Assembly: GCA_034509755.1 (NCBI GenBank)
Contig: CM067546.1
Span: 14,162,970 to 14,226,969, forward strand
DNA length: 64,000 bases
From: Anisodus tanguticus
Taxonomy: Eukaryota > Streptophyta > Magnoliopsida > Solanales > Solanaceae
Direction of reading: 5' to 3'
Shown here: in pieces, positions 33,906 through 46,702 of the stretch
How the letters are laid out: each line of letters starts with the position of its first letter
How positions within the stretch are numbered: position 1 is the stretch's first letter
Notes under the pieces: generated by a model
Database searches by the model: none
The model's input: the letters and a program-made list of their open reading frames with translations, nothing else
Told to the model about the DNA's origin: nothing
Position numbers and translations under genes: made by a program

Positions 33906-34237
33906 CTTCCGTATTTATTCGATTGACAAACTTTCAGTTGCATTGGAAAGTAGACTCTCTGAACGTGAATTTAGATAGTTATGGGATCCATAATCACTTG
34001 TATACTTGGAGATATACCCCTGAAAAGTTGAACCAAAAATCAGGTCCGAAAATTTTTCTTGGTTTTCCTCAGATTTCAACGAACTCACTTTCTTCGAGTT
34101 GCTTAGCCCCAAACTCTTACAAAATATACATAACACTCATCTAAACCTTTTTTAACCTTGTGATGAGATCTCAACCTTACTAAGCTTACGTTAGTTAATC
34201 CACAATGAAAACGACATCCAAAATACGTGGTGTAACA

Positions 34238-34250
34238 TCCCCCCCCCCTT
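34238..34250 (-). promoter_or_regulatory. Polypurine tract of element E
   Basis: On the minus strand AAGGGGGGGGGGA-type purines lie immediately before the LTR start at 34,237, preceded by the text CATTCGAGGATGAATGTTTC. The same phrase stands before the purine tracts at 44,000 and 63,729, tying E to those chromoviruses. Confidence 0.8.
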
Positions 34251-34687
34251 AGAAACATTCATCCTCGAATGTTGAGGTCATCAATTTAGAACCTCTAACT
34301 CTGAGAATTCTTTAAAAAATATTTTAGCAGAGTTTCCTCTATAAGTAGGACTTTCCCAAAACCTACCAAGTAGCCATAACCAACGCAAGTACCGCACAAG
34401 GCTATCCAAAGTAATATAATATCATACCGGCCTCACATGACTATCTATATACCACGATAATCATAAGGGTAAGCCATAACTCACCTCGAATGTCCAAATC
34501 TGGGCGTCTGGGTAGTATCTGTCATATTTATACTATGATCATCATCTGTATAGATATATGAAATAAGTTTACTGCTATAGAGTAGGAATAAAAGGATCGT
34601 ATCGCATGAACATCATGTGAACCTGATGTTCAGACTATGGATGAATAACTAGATCTTATGCCTTTCTTAGCTCCCATATCATTATGT

Positions 34688-35436
34688 TTATACCATTGCT
34701 TTTTCACAGTATTTTAATGAATGACATCTCATGAGTCTAAAACTTTTGTACCAATGATAAAGGATAATAGTTGAGACCTTGTCTTCGGTAATCCGAAAAT
34801 TATCAATAGAAAATATGCGAGAAAAGTTTCCTATAAACTTTGGTGATATTAACGTGTGAAAAATGAGTGAACTTCCTCTAATTTTGGAGGTAATCTCAAG
34901 TGCGAATGTCACTTGGCTAAATCTTTGGGTAGCCTTATACGGTTTACTATAACTGGAGTTAGACTTGCCTTCCTGGCTGAGTTTTTGTTACATAATTATG
35001 GGTAATGCCCTCAAGGATATCACATCGTGAACATCATCCTTTCAATCTCAGTATCGCACACCGATGAGTAACTCTTTTCAATCTTGGTCTATTGACGCTT
35101 ACTCCTATAGGAACTTTACTTCTTCCATAATTATGAGGGCTTTGTGTATCATATCTTTGAGTGTCTAAATCATGCGCTCGACTCGACTACAAGGGCTTTC
35201 TTTGTACTCCTAAACTTCCTTTGGAGAATCTTGGAATTGTACTACACTGAGCCCTTTGTTCCTAGGTACAAGGTATTTAAATGTCCTGGGATTCTATGAC
35301 CTTTTGTCGATGGATAGCTAGCGAAATCCTTTATCGTGTGAATGGCTTTTGTTTTAGTAAAGAGTTGGTCAACTTGTAAATATGTTGATTTTTGGCCGTT
35401 AAAGTAGTATTTCTGATAAAAACACGATAGACTCAT
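34688..35436 (-). pseudogene. Integrase traces of element E
   Basis: The open stretch 34,912-34,688 reads FALEITSKIRGSSLIFHTLI ... SIDNFRITED, which lines up with the 'AYEL-LP ... VHPVFHVSML ... IEDIQITED' stretch preceding the chromodomain in plant chromoviruses. The stretch 35,436-35,242 has VDQLFTKTKAIHTIKDFA, weakly like the start of an integrase core. Both are too decayed for a firm call. Confidence 0.45.
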
Positions 35437-38400
35437 ACTGAGCTTTATCTTTAACCCATGCTATCCTTTCTAGGTGGGAATCTGAGTTTTGTGTACTAGT
35501 CCATCTGGCTCTTTAATGCTTTGTCTCTCCATGAAAACCACTGGGGTGCTATGCCAATACTCGGCATCGCTCTGCTTTACCATTATCACAACAATACTGG
35601 TCTTGGTATCGTAATATGTCTTCCCCGATTGAATAGCGGGAACAAAACATTTATGCCCTTAATCTTATCTCGTAACCCATCGGAACTTGGGACACGCGAT
35701 TGACTTAGTGTTGGAGAACTCTGTCTCGCTTTAACTCTAGCATTGGCTCTATTACCACGGAACCCTATCTTCCAATGGTATCAACTTCCAACTTTCCCTT
35801 GGTTATTTCTTTTTCTTTTGGCCATCGGGGTGACACTAACATTCCCAGTGTATTGCTCTATTATTATTGGAGCCCTGAAATTGGATCTATCTACTGATGC
35901 TACTTTTCTAATCCTTCCCCCTTTTTCCATATAGGCTAAATAATTTACATACCCCATCTTAAGTTACTCTGAAGGCTGTTATGATATTCTATAGATCATA
36001 CTCCTCGGAAGGTAATAGTATTGAACCGTGATATGGTTATCTTCCACTCCATGTAATGCCTCAATCATTGACTTAGTCCCATGTTCTAACTCTCAATTAG
36101 TCGGATAAAGCAATGCTATGTTCTTGTCCATATTTATGAGATACTCACTTGCTGAAGTTTAACTTCTGAAACCTCTTGCGCTCAAGGAGGAGCATGCTCT
36201 ATAATATTATTTGAATCCACCTTTTCTTACTTTCTTCATGTTCCATATAAGAACCATTATTCCCTTTAGGAGTGCTCATAATGTTTTATACCATTATGAC
36301 CCGTCCAAGAGGGTGCCTTTACTTATTAGTAGGAGAAACTTGTTGCAACTTTAAACTGAAGATCCTTATGATTTTACTACTAATGTGGGCTCACTATTGT
36401 CAATCCTAAGTCATGGGATTAGCTTCCCCATCTAGGCCTTAGATGTAAATAACCTCATCCTCTGGTCCTTTCTAGTTAGGCACCTTGCAATGCATCGACT
36501 GATCTCAACCTCTATTATTCGGAGGTTCCTTCTATATCTAGCCTTACACTCCATTTGGAAATCAAATCTTAGTCCTTATCCAACCATCTCTATTACCGGT
36601 GATCGTTCCTATATGTATGCGGATTAAATCCTTCTTTTGTCATTAATAGATATCTACCAGCCATTTGCTTTTAACAGCTTTGTAATCGTATATTCTTGCA
36701 GGATCTTAAATATCCCTAATACTTCATCGTTTGTCCTTCTTATCATTACATCTCATTTCTCTCACTATGGACATCATCCTCAACTGTGGGCTAATACTTC
36801 CAAGCTTCGTAGCCCCTCAACTTGGTCACCTTATATTAACCCCTCATACTCTTATTTCCTGCTGACAATGTTTCTTGAGAATTGCTTATGTTAGCTTGTG
36901 AGATCATTGTCTCAACTGCTAAGATTGTTCCTTAACATAGTTTTATCATAGTCTAATGGTTCATCCGACCATTTAACCTGTCTCCTTTTAGATTCTGTAT
37001 ACATCCTTTCTCGATGAGACTTGACGTATCCTCTTATTCATAAATTTGATATACTCTTCTCGAACCTACATATGCTCTCATATCCGATTATTCTTCATGC
37101 TTTCCTGGGCGAATCCCTTCAAATTAACAGTCATTTCCATTGCTTTACATATTTTAACTAGGAGGCCACTATTTTTCCTTTCATTCTATATCTATAAATA
37201 CATACATATGCATCGACATTTATGGCATATCCACACTGGGTAACACAACCTTAGCCGTCACAAAGCTTTCCTTCGTAACCCCTTGCATTTTTTACTAAAT
37301 TATCGCACAAGTTTATGTCGGTTCTTTCGTGCACCAACTTCTATGTATTACTTCTCCCGCATCCAGAATTCCTTCTTAAGATATTAGGTCGTCAATTTGA
37401 TGCTTTTTATAATCTACAATCCTTTAATGACTCACAACTTTCCTTAAAGCAACACCTCTAGTAGGATTACTGAATCACTCGCATATATAAGGTGTCACAT
37501 GTTCATGACTGACATGCTTAATTCCGGTAACGAAAATAATAGCCTTTGGGGGGGGGGGAGCTTACTAACCCTTAAGGATTGTCATTCCTTGCAAAGTACT
37601 TCTTTACTGCCCATTCACTTACTTGTCATTTAGTGGTAGCTCTTATTATATCCTTTCGGGAGTCTTCAACTCTTATTCCGCCCTACCTGAAGGATCGACT
37701 CAACATTAATGTTCCTTGGTTTAATGGCTAAATCATCTTGATGACCTATCCCAATGATTTATGCTTACTCAAATCTCGTAATTGGTGCTTAATCTTATAA
37801 CATCTTCCCTTCGACGTCCCGACCGTTACTACTTCCATTACTACTTGTCATTAATCAATACTTTATTTCACGACTCTTCATCGTCTCATATATTTATTCC
37901 AATGTTTCATTTACTTTGCATTATTCTTATCTCAAATGGCCTGAAAATATTTAACCCCGAAGCTAAGTCAGCTACCGACCAAATTGATGGTTTAATTTGA
38001 CAATCTGTACATTTTTATATAGTCCATCAATCTAGGCCATACAATATGTCCTCCAAAATTACAGTGAGGGTCCACTTTTGATGGCCCGTACAATTTTGTA
38101 CAGTCCGTCCTTCTGCCGTCAAATTGAAATCCTGCAGTTTTTTTGCCAAAACGTATTTTCTTCGATCCATTTAACTCCCATACACTCTGATACTTCCATA
38201 GACAACCTCTAAGCTCCCATTACCCTTCTGGTAAGGTCACATATCTTCCCCGAATGTCGCTGTCGATCGACGATATGACTCACCTTTTGTCCCTGTCTGT
38301 ATTTTCATGATATGATCCTCTCTAATGTATAATGTCCTCTTCTTCTCCATTTCTGACTGAGGTCTTACTAAGGGAAATGTTTACCTTCCGCACAAAAGGG

Positions 38401-38985
38401 CTTCATGCGTAAGGTCCCGCTTCTTGTGACACTATGTCCATTGACGTTAATAAATCAATAATAGAGGTAAGCGGTTCTCACTATGGTTCTATCACCGCTG
38501 AAGACGGGACAACAAAGCTTTCATTAGTCTTCCTGAATTCTGATCTCGTTACAATCTTCCGCATTTCAAACATTTGGTACCTCCACTACCTTACTCTTTC
38601 TATCTTTTTAAAGTCGATACTTCATCTTCCCTAACTTATATCACTTCCTTCATATCTAAGGAGGAGGCAATCATTCATACTCTGAAATTTCAATATTACA
38701 CTCTCACCTTTGGCATCTCAATATTATTGGTTAGAATATTCCATGGGCTGGCTGTGAATATGAGTCAATCGAGGTCTTTCTGGTTATTGCTGGAACTAAA
38801 ATCGTGTAAAGAACGAGTTAAACTGGAACTTTCACTACTCAGTTCTCTACTGCACGATCTATGAGATAAAAGAATAGAAACCTTCCCTAAATGTCTGGCA
38901 GCCTCTTGTTTATAAGTATGGTGCACAACACACCTATAAATAAGACTCTACTAGACATGGCTCACAAACTTCCTAGGACTGACCT
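35437..38985 (-). other. Internal region of element E, heavily decayed
   Basis: About 3.5 kb where gag, protease and RT should lie in a chromovirus. I could not find a convincing YxDD, zinc knuckle or protease motif on either strand by reading. Open stretches are short. It may be a very old coding region or a noncoding filler in a non-autonomous element. It includes a poly-G run near 37,547-37,558. Confidence 0.5.
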
Positions 38986-38997
38986 GCTCTGATACCA
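38986..38997 (-). promoter_or_regulatory. tRNA-iMet primer-binding site of element E
   Basis: Minus-strand TGGTATCAGAGC, the standard complement to the 3' end of plant initiator tRNA-Met, lies four bases after the LTR end at 39,002. Fixes orientation and the LTR boundary. Confidence 0.93.
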
Positions 38998-39001
38998 ATT
39001 T

Positions 39002-40630
39002 TGTCACACCCCAAACTAGGTGGTATGGCCAGTACCCTGCTGGCCCTAGCGTACTATTCTAATGACCAGTATTCTGTACGAGTAGAACTTCCGGCCGATA
39101 AGGCCATACTGGAATATATAACAACAACAACAACACTGAACAAGAGGGATTAACCGAACATATATACACAATAGGACCGACAAGGTTGCAACACGGTTCA
39201 ACAAAGACAACTTAGCCGATGAGGTTATACATAATCATCATACATACCAAAACAATTCTGTAAGGCTCTACGAGTAACTAAACTGACATATGGCCGGGAT
39301 AGGGCCCCGACCTACCAATACCATACATAACCCTACAAAAACATACTCCATACCTGACCAGGAAGCTTCTGGAAAGATGAAGATTACTTACTCATGGCTG
39401 AACTCGACAACTCCTACTGTTGTGGCCTAGCAGAGTCTCTATCAAAACCTGCGACATGAAAACACAGTGCCCCTGACAAAAGGGACGTTAGTATCAAATA
39501 ATGTACCAAGTATGTAAGGCATGAATAACAATATGAATCTGTAAACTATAAGCAAAGGCATAAATGAAATATGAAGCGCTAAGCTGTAAATGAAAGCTAA
39601 AGCAACCTGAATGCCATATGAGGCGAATAATGAAAATCTAAAACTCAAATACAACTTGTCTGGAAAGGCCCTTACTGTATAAACTACTCTCGTCTTATAG
39701 TGCAAGGTGTATAAGATGTCACTACCCTCAGGTATACTCTGATGTGTATGTATGGATATGAAATGCAATATACACACACGCTCCAGGCAGAATAACTCTA
39801 CGTGTCGGTAGCCATGACTCATGGGGGACTCGCGGAGTCCATTTATCTACTACGGCACACATCCTGATCTAATATATATGTATTTATTATGGAAAGTGCA
39901 ACCCAAACCAATATATATATATATATGTTGCAAAACATGCAACCCGGTCCAATATATGTATATATTTCGAATGTGCAACCCAATCCAATATATGTATATG
40001 TTGCAGAATCTGCGACCCGATCTAATATATGATCATGATTGCATGCATTATATCAAATTCCAATGAAACAAAATATATCAATACCAATGGAAATAGGTGG
40101 TGTGGACAACAGACTGTGATAACAATGTCTCTTTGGCCTCTTTTGAAACTCATAAAATCTTTGACAATGTCAACTCGATGATTAACTCTTTGGAATACTT
40201 CTTTTCGAAGACTTATGATACGATAAGACCAGTAACCAACAACAATGATTATGAGAATGAGAATAATTAATGAATACTTCTCGACAAGATATTTTAATAT
40301 ACAATAGAACAAAGCTTTTGACATTTCTTTTCGAAAATGATAACACTTTTGATTTCATGCTTTTGAAAGAAAGGGATATCCTTATATATCTTATTCACGA
40401 AGCTATAAGTCATTATATAAGACCTCGTATCCCTTACAGATGGTTATCTATAACAAACAAAGAGTCAATATTATAATAGAATCCATATTCAATAGAGACA
40501 CTTCAGTTAGGCATCCCCCTGATAACCTTTAACATAAATAGTTCTTAGATTCTTTAACAAAGAGTACTTATGTACTTTGATCTTATGATCCTCTGAAACA
40601 TTCTTTCTTAGTTTCAAAATACCAACAATC
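39002..40630 (-). mobile_element. 5' LTR of element E, truncated
   Basis: Collinear with 31,691-~33,350; it ends TGTGACA on the minus strand at 39,002. Similarity stops at ~40,630, where copy B's LTR sequence takes over. Confidence 0.85.
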
Positions 40631-43213
40631 TTCTCATTTTCATATGGTTGAGATTGTATTATGCTTACCAAAAAGAACTGACTGCATACCCCTAAGTACC
40701 TTATTGTCTTCCATGTTGTCTGCATACTTGAGCTGGGTTATTGAGCATGATTAGTTAAAGGTGTTGTGCTATGAATAGATATTTCACACATGTTTGGTAT
40801 GTCTATATATATAACTTGTTTGTCACATATCATGTTCACTATCATGTTTGTTTATGGTCAATAGGATCGACTGACTATTATGATTAAGCCAATACTAGCT
40901 AAGTTCTAAACTATCACCATGGTTAAGCAAGATATATGTGTCACTTGGAGCTAAATGAGGTGTGTTAGGAGTGAGAAATTCGTCTGTGTACTCCTTATTG
41001 ACTAAGAAGGCCACATGCTTGCCCTATTTATGCTTCGTAATATGCTCACATGCCTAGTTCTTGTCTAGTTCATACATTTCTAGAGCCTTATTTCTTCTGT
41101 CATATTACATTGCCTAGAAAGTGGTCTACTTTATTTAAGTCCTTCAAATCATGTTGCTATACCATGAGGTAAATGGGTTGTATACTAAGTATACAGATCA
41201 CATATATCAAATGTATACTAGCATGAACTTTGTATATCATCCATATTTGCCTTACTGAAAGTATTTGTTGGGCTTGGCCCATCCTTGTTATTTTGTTTGC
41301 CTTTGCACACTCTTATAATAACTTGGGCCAAGCCTACTGTTTTCCCTCCTGTTCTACTCTTCATGCATTACTTGTGTTTGGGCCCTTGGATTTGTTCTGA
41401 ATTAAATGTTAAGTTGTTGGGGGACTTTTGTTTGTTTATTTGTTGCATACATTGTGATTAATTGATAATCCTTGGATACGTCTAACTTGGTCTTTCCTTT
41501 TCCCCTTTATATGTCTCCATTGCATCATGCCAAGATGGGCCTTCACAAGGCCCATAACTTCAGTTCAGAGGATGTTCGTCGCATTATACACTTAGCATGG
41601 TTGGGTTGACGCCCAATCACACATCCTGGCCGAGAAATAATAAGCAACGGAAGCTAGTATTTGCAAGAAGCCTAGCTATGGGTAAAAATAGCCAACTGGT
41701 GGGCTTCGGTAGGCCTACTAGCCTGAACTCAACTTCCTTTCATTTTTGCTTATTTATTTTTATATGTATGTATATATTGTACTTGTTGTATAAAAATACT
41801 TTAAAATATTGGAACCTCTATTATGGTTGGGATCTAGGATAGACAAACAATGCGTATATCATTTAGCATAGAATCGCCTAAAATGATTTTTAAAACCCTT
41901 GTTTAAATTCGATAAAATAATTGAAAAGGGATTGTTTTGGTTTAAAATGAATAGATTATTTTGGGTAATTGATATCTGGAAATAGAAAACTAATTTTGAC
42001 TAAGTTTGAACTGATTTTGGACTCAAAAGAAAACTTGGGCTTTGGACTTTAAACTCTGAATTTGAAATAGATTGAATTGGACCAGTTGAAGGACCTAGAA
42101 AATGGGCTTGAGTGACTTAAATGTGGACAAATGGACCGCTGAGAAAACTGAATTGAATTTGGACCTAAAGATAAGCATTTTTTTAGAGTTATAGTCCGGG
42201 CTAAGCCCAATAAGATAAATCATTTTGAACAAATAAAAGCATGTCTTGAACTTGTGTTTAGTTAAAGGTTTTAAAGTATGATATGGTTACTCTTGGGCAA
42301 TATAGCGTGCTAAGAATAAAAAACCATTTTTGCTATCTCTTTTCAAAAAACCCATACTTGCCTTTTCAAATGGAATTATACCACTTTTGAAACGTAAAAA
42401 GATTTTAGATAAAAGATGCAAGTGTAAAATAATCAAAATAAGTTGGACTAAATGTGGAGTTCACTCAAATTCGTATTTGGGTGTTCTTAGTCCGAAAACT
42501 AAATGGATTAAACATTCCGTGCATACTATTTTTGGCGAAAGATTTTAACTCCTTATTTTAAACAAAATCTTGAGTTTTTTTTAACACATTAAATGACAAA
42601 TTATTTTGCGGATTTTAAACCTTAAGCAATTTTATCATTTTTGAAAGCATGCTATAGATCCCGCAGGTCAACCGTAATCTACGGATTCTTAATACTGTGT
42701 TGCTAACACCTTTTCCGAGGGATCACCAAAACTCTTATCTTGACTCTGGTTTAGATAGGATTTCTCAAAACAACATTGGTTGGTTGAATCATGCTTTGAT
42801 TAGCTTCTAGCACGGTAACAAGAGAGAGATTGGCATCGGAGAACAAATCAAATGATGAAGGAAATACCGCTGATTCGTCGAGAATCTATATCCAGGACAG
42901 CTATGGTGCCGATAGATTCACTACTTCAGCGCCGTTATAGGACATTGCAGGCTGAGCATCTATTTCTCGTATACCATTCCACACCGATAAGAGGGATGTG
43001 TACCTCCAACAACAACAAGAATGAAACCATAGGCTCCTATGCTGGGAGCATTTCTGGGTATAGGTCTAATTTGAATAAACCCTTTCACACTGGTTTTCCT
43101 AATTTACATATAAATTAGGTAGCAACTCTAAAACACATTATCCAATTTAGAGCACCACCCAAATTCTTAGTAGTTTTTTATGTGCTAACCTATATAAAAA
43201 GAGAACTCTAACA

Positions 43214-43999
43214 GTGGTTCTTATCGGGGGCAAAAGGGTAATAAAGGGTCATGGTCTACATGGGGAAAAAGGCTAAGGAAGTTGACAGTAATCCTCAACA
43301 ATCTAGGGTTAGTTAGCACTTAGGGTCTGCATCATCATGGGGAAAAAATCAGAAAGAGAGGCAAGCCTAACCTGAGGTACGCCAGACCATATAAGATTGT
43401 TAAGATAATTTGCATGGTGGCCTATGAGCCGGAATTACCCCAGAAAATTTGGAACAACTCATCCAATGTTTCATATGTCAAATGCTTCAGGAATGCATAA
43501 AAACTTTTTCGTGTTAACCCTGTAGAGAATGTCTAGATTACAGAGAACTTTTCATACAGAGAAATCTCAGTTGCTACCTTAGATTGTTGGATCTAGAAGT
43601 TTCAGGCCAAAAAATAGCCTTTGTTACAGTATTATGGAAAAGTAATATCGTGAAAAAGGTGACGTGGGAGGTGGGGGAGGAAATGAAGTCCAAATATCCT
43701 TGTTCCTTGTATAGGCAATGTTGTTGATACCGATATGATGGATGCAGTCCAGATTTTGACATTTAATAGTTGAGGTGAGTTATGACTAATCTTTTAATTT
43801 ATGGATAGAGAGATGGTCGTATAATGCCAGCATATTGTATTATGATTGTTATATGGCCCTGTATGGCATTGTAGGTGTTTTCTAGCTGCTTGACAGCTTT
43901 GGAGTCATGTTTACAAAGGAAACTCTAACGAAATTTTCTTCGGAAGAGAGATAGAAATTTGGAATGGTGTTGCGTCAACATTCGAGGATGAATGTTTCT
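43214..43999 (+). pseudogene. Chromovirus integrase C-terminus and chromodomain remnant
   Basis: From ~43,335 the plus strand shows RGKPNLRYARPYKIVKI, VAYEPELPQ, then ITENFSYREIS and a frameshifted chromodomain-like ending VLWKSNIVKKVTWEVGEEM with KYP. This is the C-terminal end of a chromovirus polyprotein, broken by several stops. The first ~120 bases (43,214-43,334) after B's LTR end hold nothing I recognise. After the stop region comes the conserved CATTCGAGGATGAATGTTTC phrase, then the purine tract. Confidence 0.7.
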
Positions 44000-44012
44000 A
44001 AAGGGGGAAGGA
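44000..44012 (+). promoter_or_regulatory. Polypurine tract, chromovirus relic F
   Basis: AAAGGGGGAAGGA directly before the LTR start TGTTATATTCC at 44,013. Confidence 0.85.
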
Positions 44013-46665
44013 TGTTATATTCCGTACTTCTGTATGGAGAGTTCATCATGAGTAAGTTTACATGAGTCCATGGAAAGGATCAACTTGATAATTAAATAAA
44101 AGCAATCATATTGGACCTTTAGGAATTCAAAAAGTTTGAGAAATGATAAGCTCGTCGTACTCCATCTCATTACGTCGATTGCATCGTAAATGGACAAATG
44201 TAAGTTCAGATGAGTTGTGGAACCATATGAGGGTAAGTAAGACTTATGTAAAGTATGAGAGCATATCTAAAGGTTTCAGGTCAAGAGAATCAATGAAATT
44301 AAATTCGTTGAAACTCGAGAAATATTTGGCCGAATTCTGGATAGGATTTTGGCTCAACTTGCGGGGAGGTATGTCTCCTAATGTATAAGGAGTTATGGGA
44401 TGCATATCATATCTAAATTCAAGTTAAGGGAATTTTATTTCCAATGAAATAGACATTTTGCAAATCTAAGGAGTACGGTGAAAAGTACGGACCGTACAAA
44501 ATTGTATGGCCCATACAAAAATTGTAAGACCAGTAGAAAAAGGTACGGCACGTACATTCTAGGCGTACATTGAGGCGGAGCAATTTTTCTTATGTTGTAT
44601 AAATTCTTCTCTCCTCGACTAGAACTCATTCCCATCTCATTTTAACCCTAAATCACTCCCAAACCATTTTCTAAGGTTCTCCAGTGGTTCTAAGCCAAAA
44701 ACCAAAGGAAAACTACGCAAAACTAACATAACGAATCCGTAATCATCTTATCGTCTTCCTCTACATTGTGGTGATTGTGTAGACTTCTCGAGGTTCAAGT
44801 AACCTCTAATTTGAGTAGATTCTTGTGAATTAAGGTATGTTCTATCTATCTCCCCTTGTTTTTCGATGTATATAAGTATTTGGAAGGTGATACTTGAAGA
44901 TTTTTGTAAGAAGAAGTTATAGAAACTTAAGACTACAATTATGATCTTGTTGGGTTGATTTATGTTAGCTAAGAGTATGGCATGAGATTGATAAGATGTT
45001 GATAAGATTATGGAGGTAGATAAGAGTTAGTATGAATTTGTAGTGTTGGAATTCAGGTAAAGGTTGGATGTAAAAGTTTATGTAAACTTCATGGACGTAA
45101 GGTTTTTTGATAAAATGTCTAAATCAGTTTTTCTTATTCATATGGGTCCGTTTTTTATATAAACCATTTATATAATGTAGATAATCATTCGTAGGGCTCA
45201 CGAGGACTCGGGGAACTCCTATGAAAAGGTATGTAAGGCTATTCCCTTCTTTGGCACGATCTTGTTTTAGACCAAAAGTGAAATGAAATATCGTCAAACG
45301 ATTTTATTCTTAGTAGCTTAGTTATCTTGTGTTTACCTTCCATTATTGCTTATGATTCTGGTATCTTCCTTGTCATAACTCTCATTCACATCTTTTATGA
45401 TATTCCTTGTGATATGATTGATTTAGAAAGCTAGGGTTGGATTGTAAAGTTCATTGTATATGGTTCAATAATGATAATCGGAGGATAATGACCATAGGTC
45501 ACTCCGACTCTGTTCATGGTGTCCCTTGAGGTCTATCTTGTATTGCACTTATATATATATATATATATCTATTTTCTTACCGTGCTGCACTATAGTCGGT
45601 CGGGCAGACACTTATATATTCATACCACCGGTTGGGCAGTTGAGTATCGTTATTCACCACCAGTTTGGAAGTTACCACTAATTAGTTGGGCATATATTAT
45701 CGCATCCTATATGGTCAGCCAATTTGTGATGAGATTACCTCATAGAGGGACTTGATACTATATTATATGGCCCCATATAGTGGCTCAATTTTACTTACAT
45801 GCATATATTCATAGTTGTATCATTTGTATGCCCTCAGTGGCCTTTTTCTGAGTTTCAGGTTGACTTATGTACTATTCCCTTGTATTACATTGCTTATTTA
45901 TATGCTTTACCTACCTTACATATTCGGTACATCTTTCGTACTAACATCCCCTTCTGGGGTGCTGTGTTTCATGCCCGTAGGTACAGATGGACACCAAAAA
46001 CATAGAAAAATCCTAGTACCAATCTAATCTATTCTATAGATATTTGGACTAGAGTTGACAAACAAACAAAACCAGCAATATACAAACCAACTTGCCTCCA
46101 TAGTAGGGTATCTGCTTGAGCTATTGGTTGTCGCACTCCACTTCTCTAGAGTTGTGGTACAGAGTCGGTAAGTGTTATAACATATGTATATAGTTATCTT
46201 GGGTATGTCGGGGCCCTGTCATGACTTGATGATACATGTTAGTACTCGTAGAGGCTTGCATGCTAGAGGTAGTTGTATATATGTCTTGTGTGGCCTTTTC
46301 TGCATGCAGGTTATTATTGCGTTATGTATCCTTATTATCATTTAAAGGTCTTGTCAGCCCATGATTTATGTCATATCGTTCAGGTATTACAGTTGGTACA
46401 CCTGGGCCTTACGATGACGGGTGACACATCCCCCCATAAGGTTGTGGTGTGAAATTTTCAGACTATTTCAGCGCTTATGCTTTAAAACAATATTTTCAGT
46501 ATTATTATGATGTTCAAATGTTCTATTTAGATTATCCATGTTTTAAATTATATTTTGCATCAGTACATGTCCTATGTTGACTCAGCCAACCAATAGTTTG
46601 CTCGAACATATGCAATCAGGTAGCGACTATCATGTTACATCTAGGCCCAGGTTTGAGGCATGAAA
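44013..46665 (+). mobile_element. LTR of chromovirus relic F (about 2.65 kb)
   Basis: Begins TGTTATATTCCG after the purine tract. It ends at ~46,665 in a mutated TTTGAGGCATGAAA where relatives have TTTGGGGTGTGACA, just before a primer site. Because it has a purine tract on its left and a primer site on its right, it is both a 3' and a 5' LTR, as in tandem elements joined by unequal exchange. Includes the perfect palindrome GTACGGACCGTAC (near 44,480). No coding content. Confidence 0.75.
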
Positions 46666-46670
46666 AAACT

Positions 46671-46682
46671 TGGTATCATAGC
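46671..46682 (+). promoter_or_regulatory. Primer-binding site (tRNA-iMet type, mutated)
   Basis: TGGTATCATAGC differs from the consensus TGGTATCAGAGC at one base. It lies about five bases after the LTR end. Confidence 0.8.
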
Positions 46683-46702
46683 CCTAGGTTAAAGTATCTT
46701 AG

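Larger units (their letters stand above)
31691..34237 (-). mobile_element. 3' LTR of element E (2,547 bp)
   Basis: On the minus strand it starts TGTTACACCACG (34,237) and ends GGGTGTGACA (31,691). It is collinear with 39,002-40,630 at high similarity by eye. Contains the 37-bp and 31-bp tandem repeats listed separately. Short open stretches are noncoding. Confidence 0.88.
31691..40630 (-). mobile_element. Chromovirus-like LTR element E, 5' LTR truncated
   Basis: Minus orientation: 5' LTR (40,630 to 39,002), tRNA-iMet primer site (38,997-38,986), about 4.7 kb internal region, purine tract (34,250-34,238), 3' LTR (34,237-31,691). Both LTRs end in TGTGACA. The 5' LTR lacks its first ~0.9 kb and about 200 bases of target LTR next to it are missing, so one deletion removed both. 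The left flank AAGAG has no partner for that reason. The inside has no intact gene; integrase traces place it with Ty3/gypsy, probably a chromovirus. Confidence 0.85.
12800..43213 (+). mobile_element. Tat/Ogre-like element, copy B, with two nested insertions
   Basis: The plus-strand order is ORF1 C-terminal half, gag, protease, gap, RT, RNase H, integrase, repeat-rich 3' untranslated region, purine-rich tract, 3' LTR. It lacks its 5' LTR, primer site and the start of ORF1. It matches copy A in inverted orientation over about 8-9 kb. A hAT transposon (24,722-29,097) interrupts the 3' untranslated region and a chromovirus-like element (31,691-~40,630) interrupts the 3' LTR. Without these the copy spans about 17 kb. 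All coding regions carry stops. Confidence 0.85.
29425..43213 (+). mobile_element. 3' LTR of copy B (about 4.9 kb without the insertion)
   Basis: It begins TGTTGACCTC at 29,425 right after the purine tract and ends CTCTAACA at 43,213. It is split at 31,690 by element E and resumes at ~40,631. The second part aligns with the inverse of A's LTR (9,884-12,230), and the last ~1.2 kb with C's LTR. A stretch of ~200 bases present in A's LTR is missing at the insertion. The full length fits the very long LTRs known for Ogre elements. No coding content. Confidence 0.85.

Noticed and set aside
35521..38864. Series of 60-96 codon plus-strand open stretches
   Set aside because: They are antisense to element E, lack domains and are of chance length.
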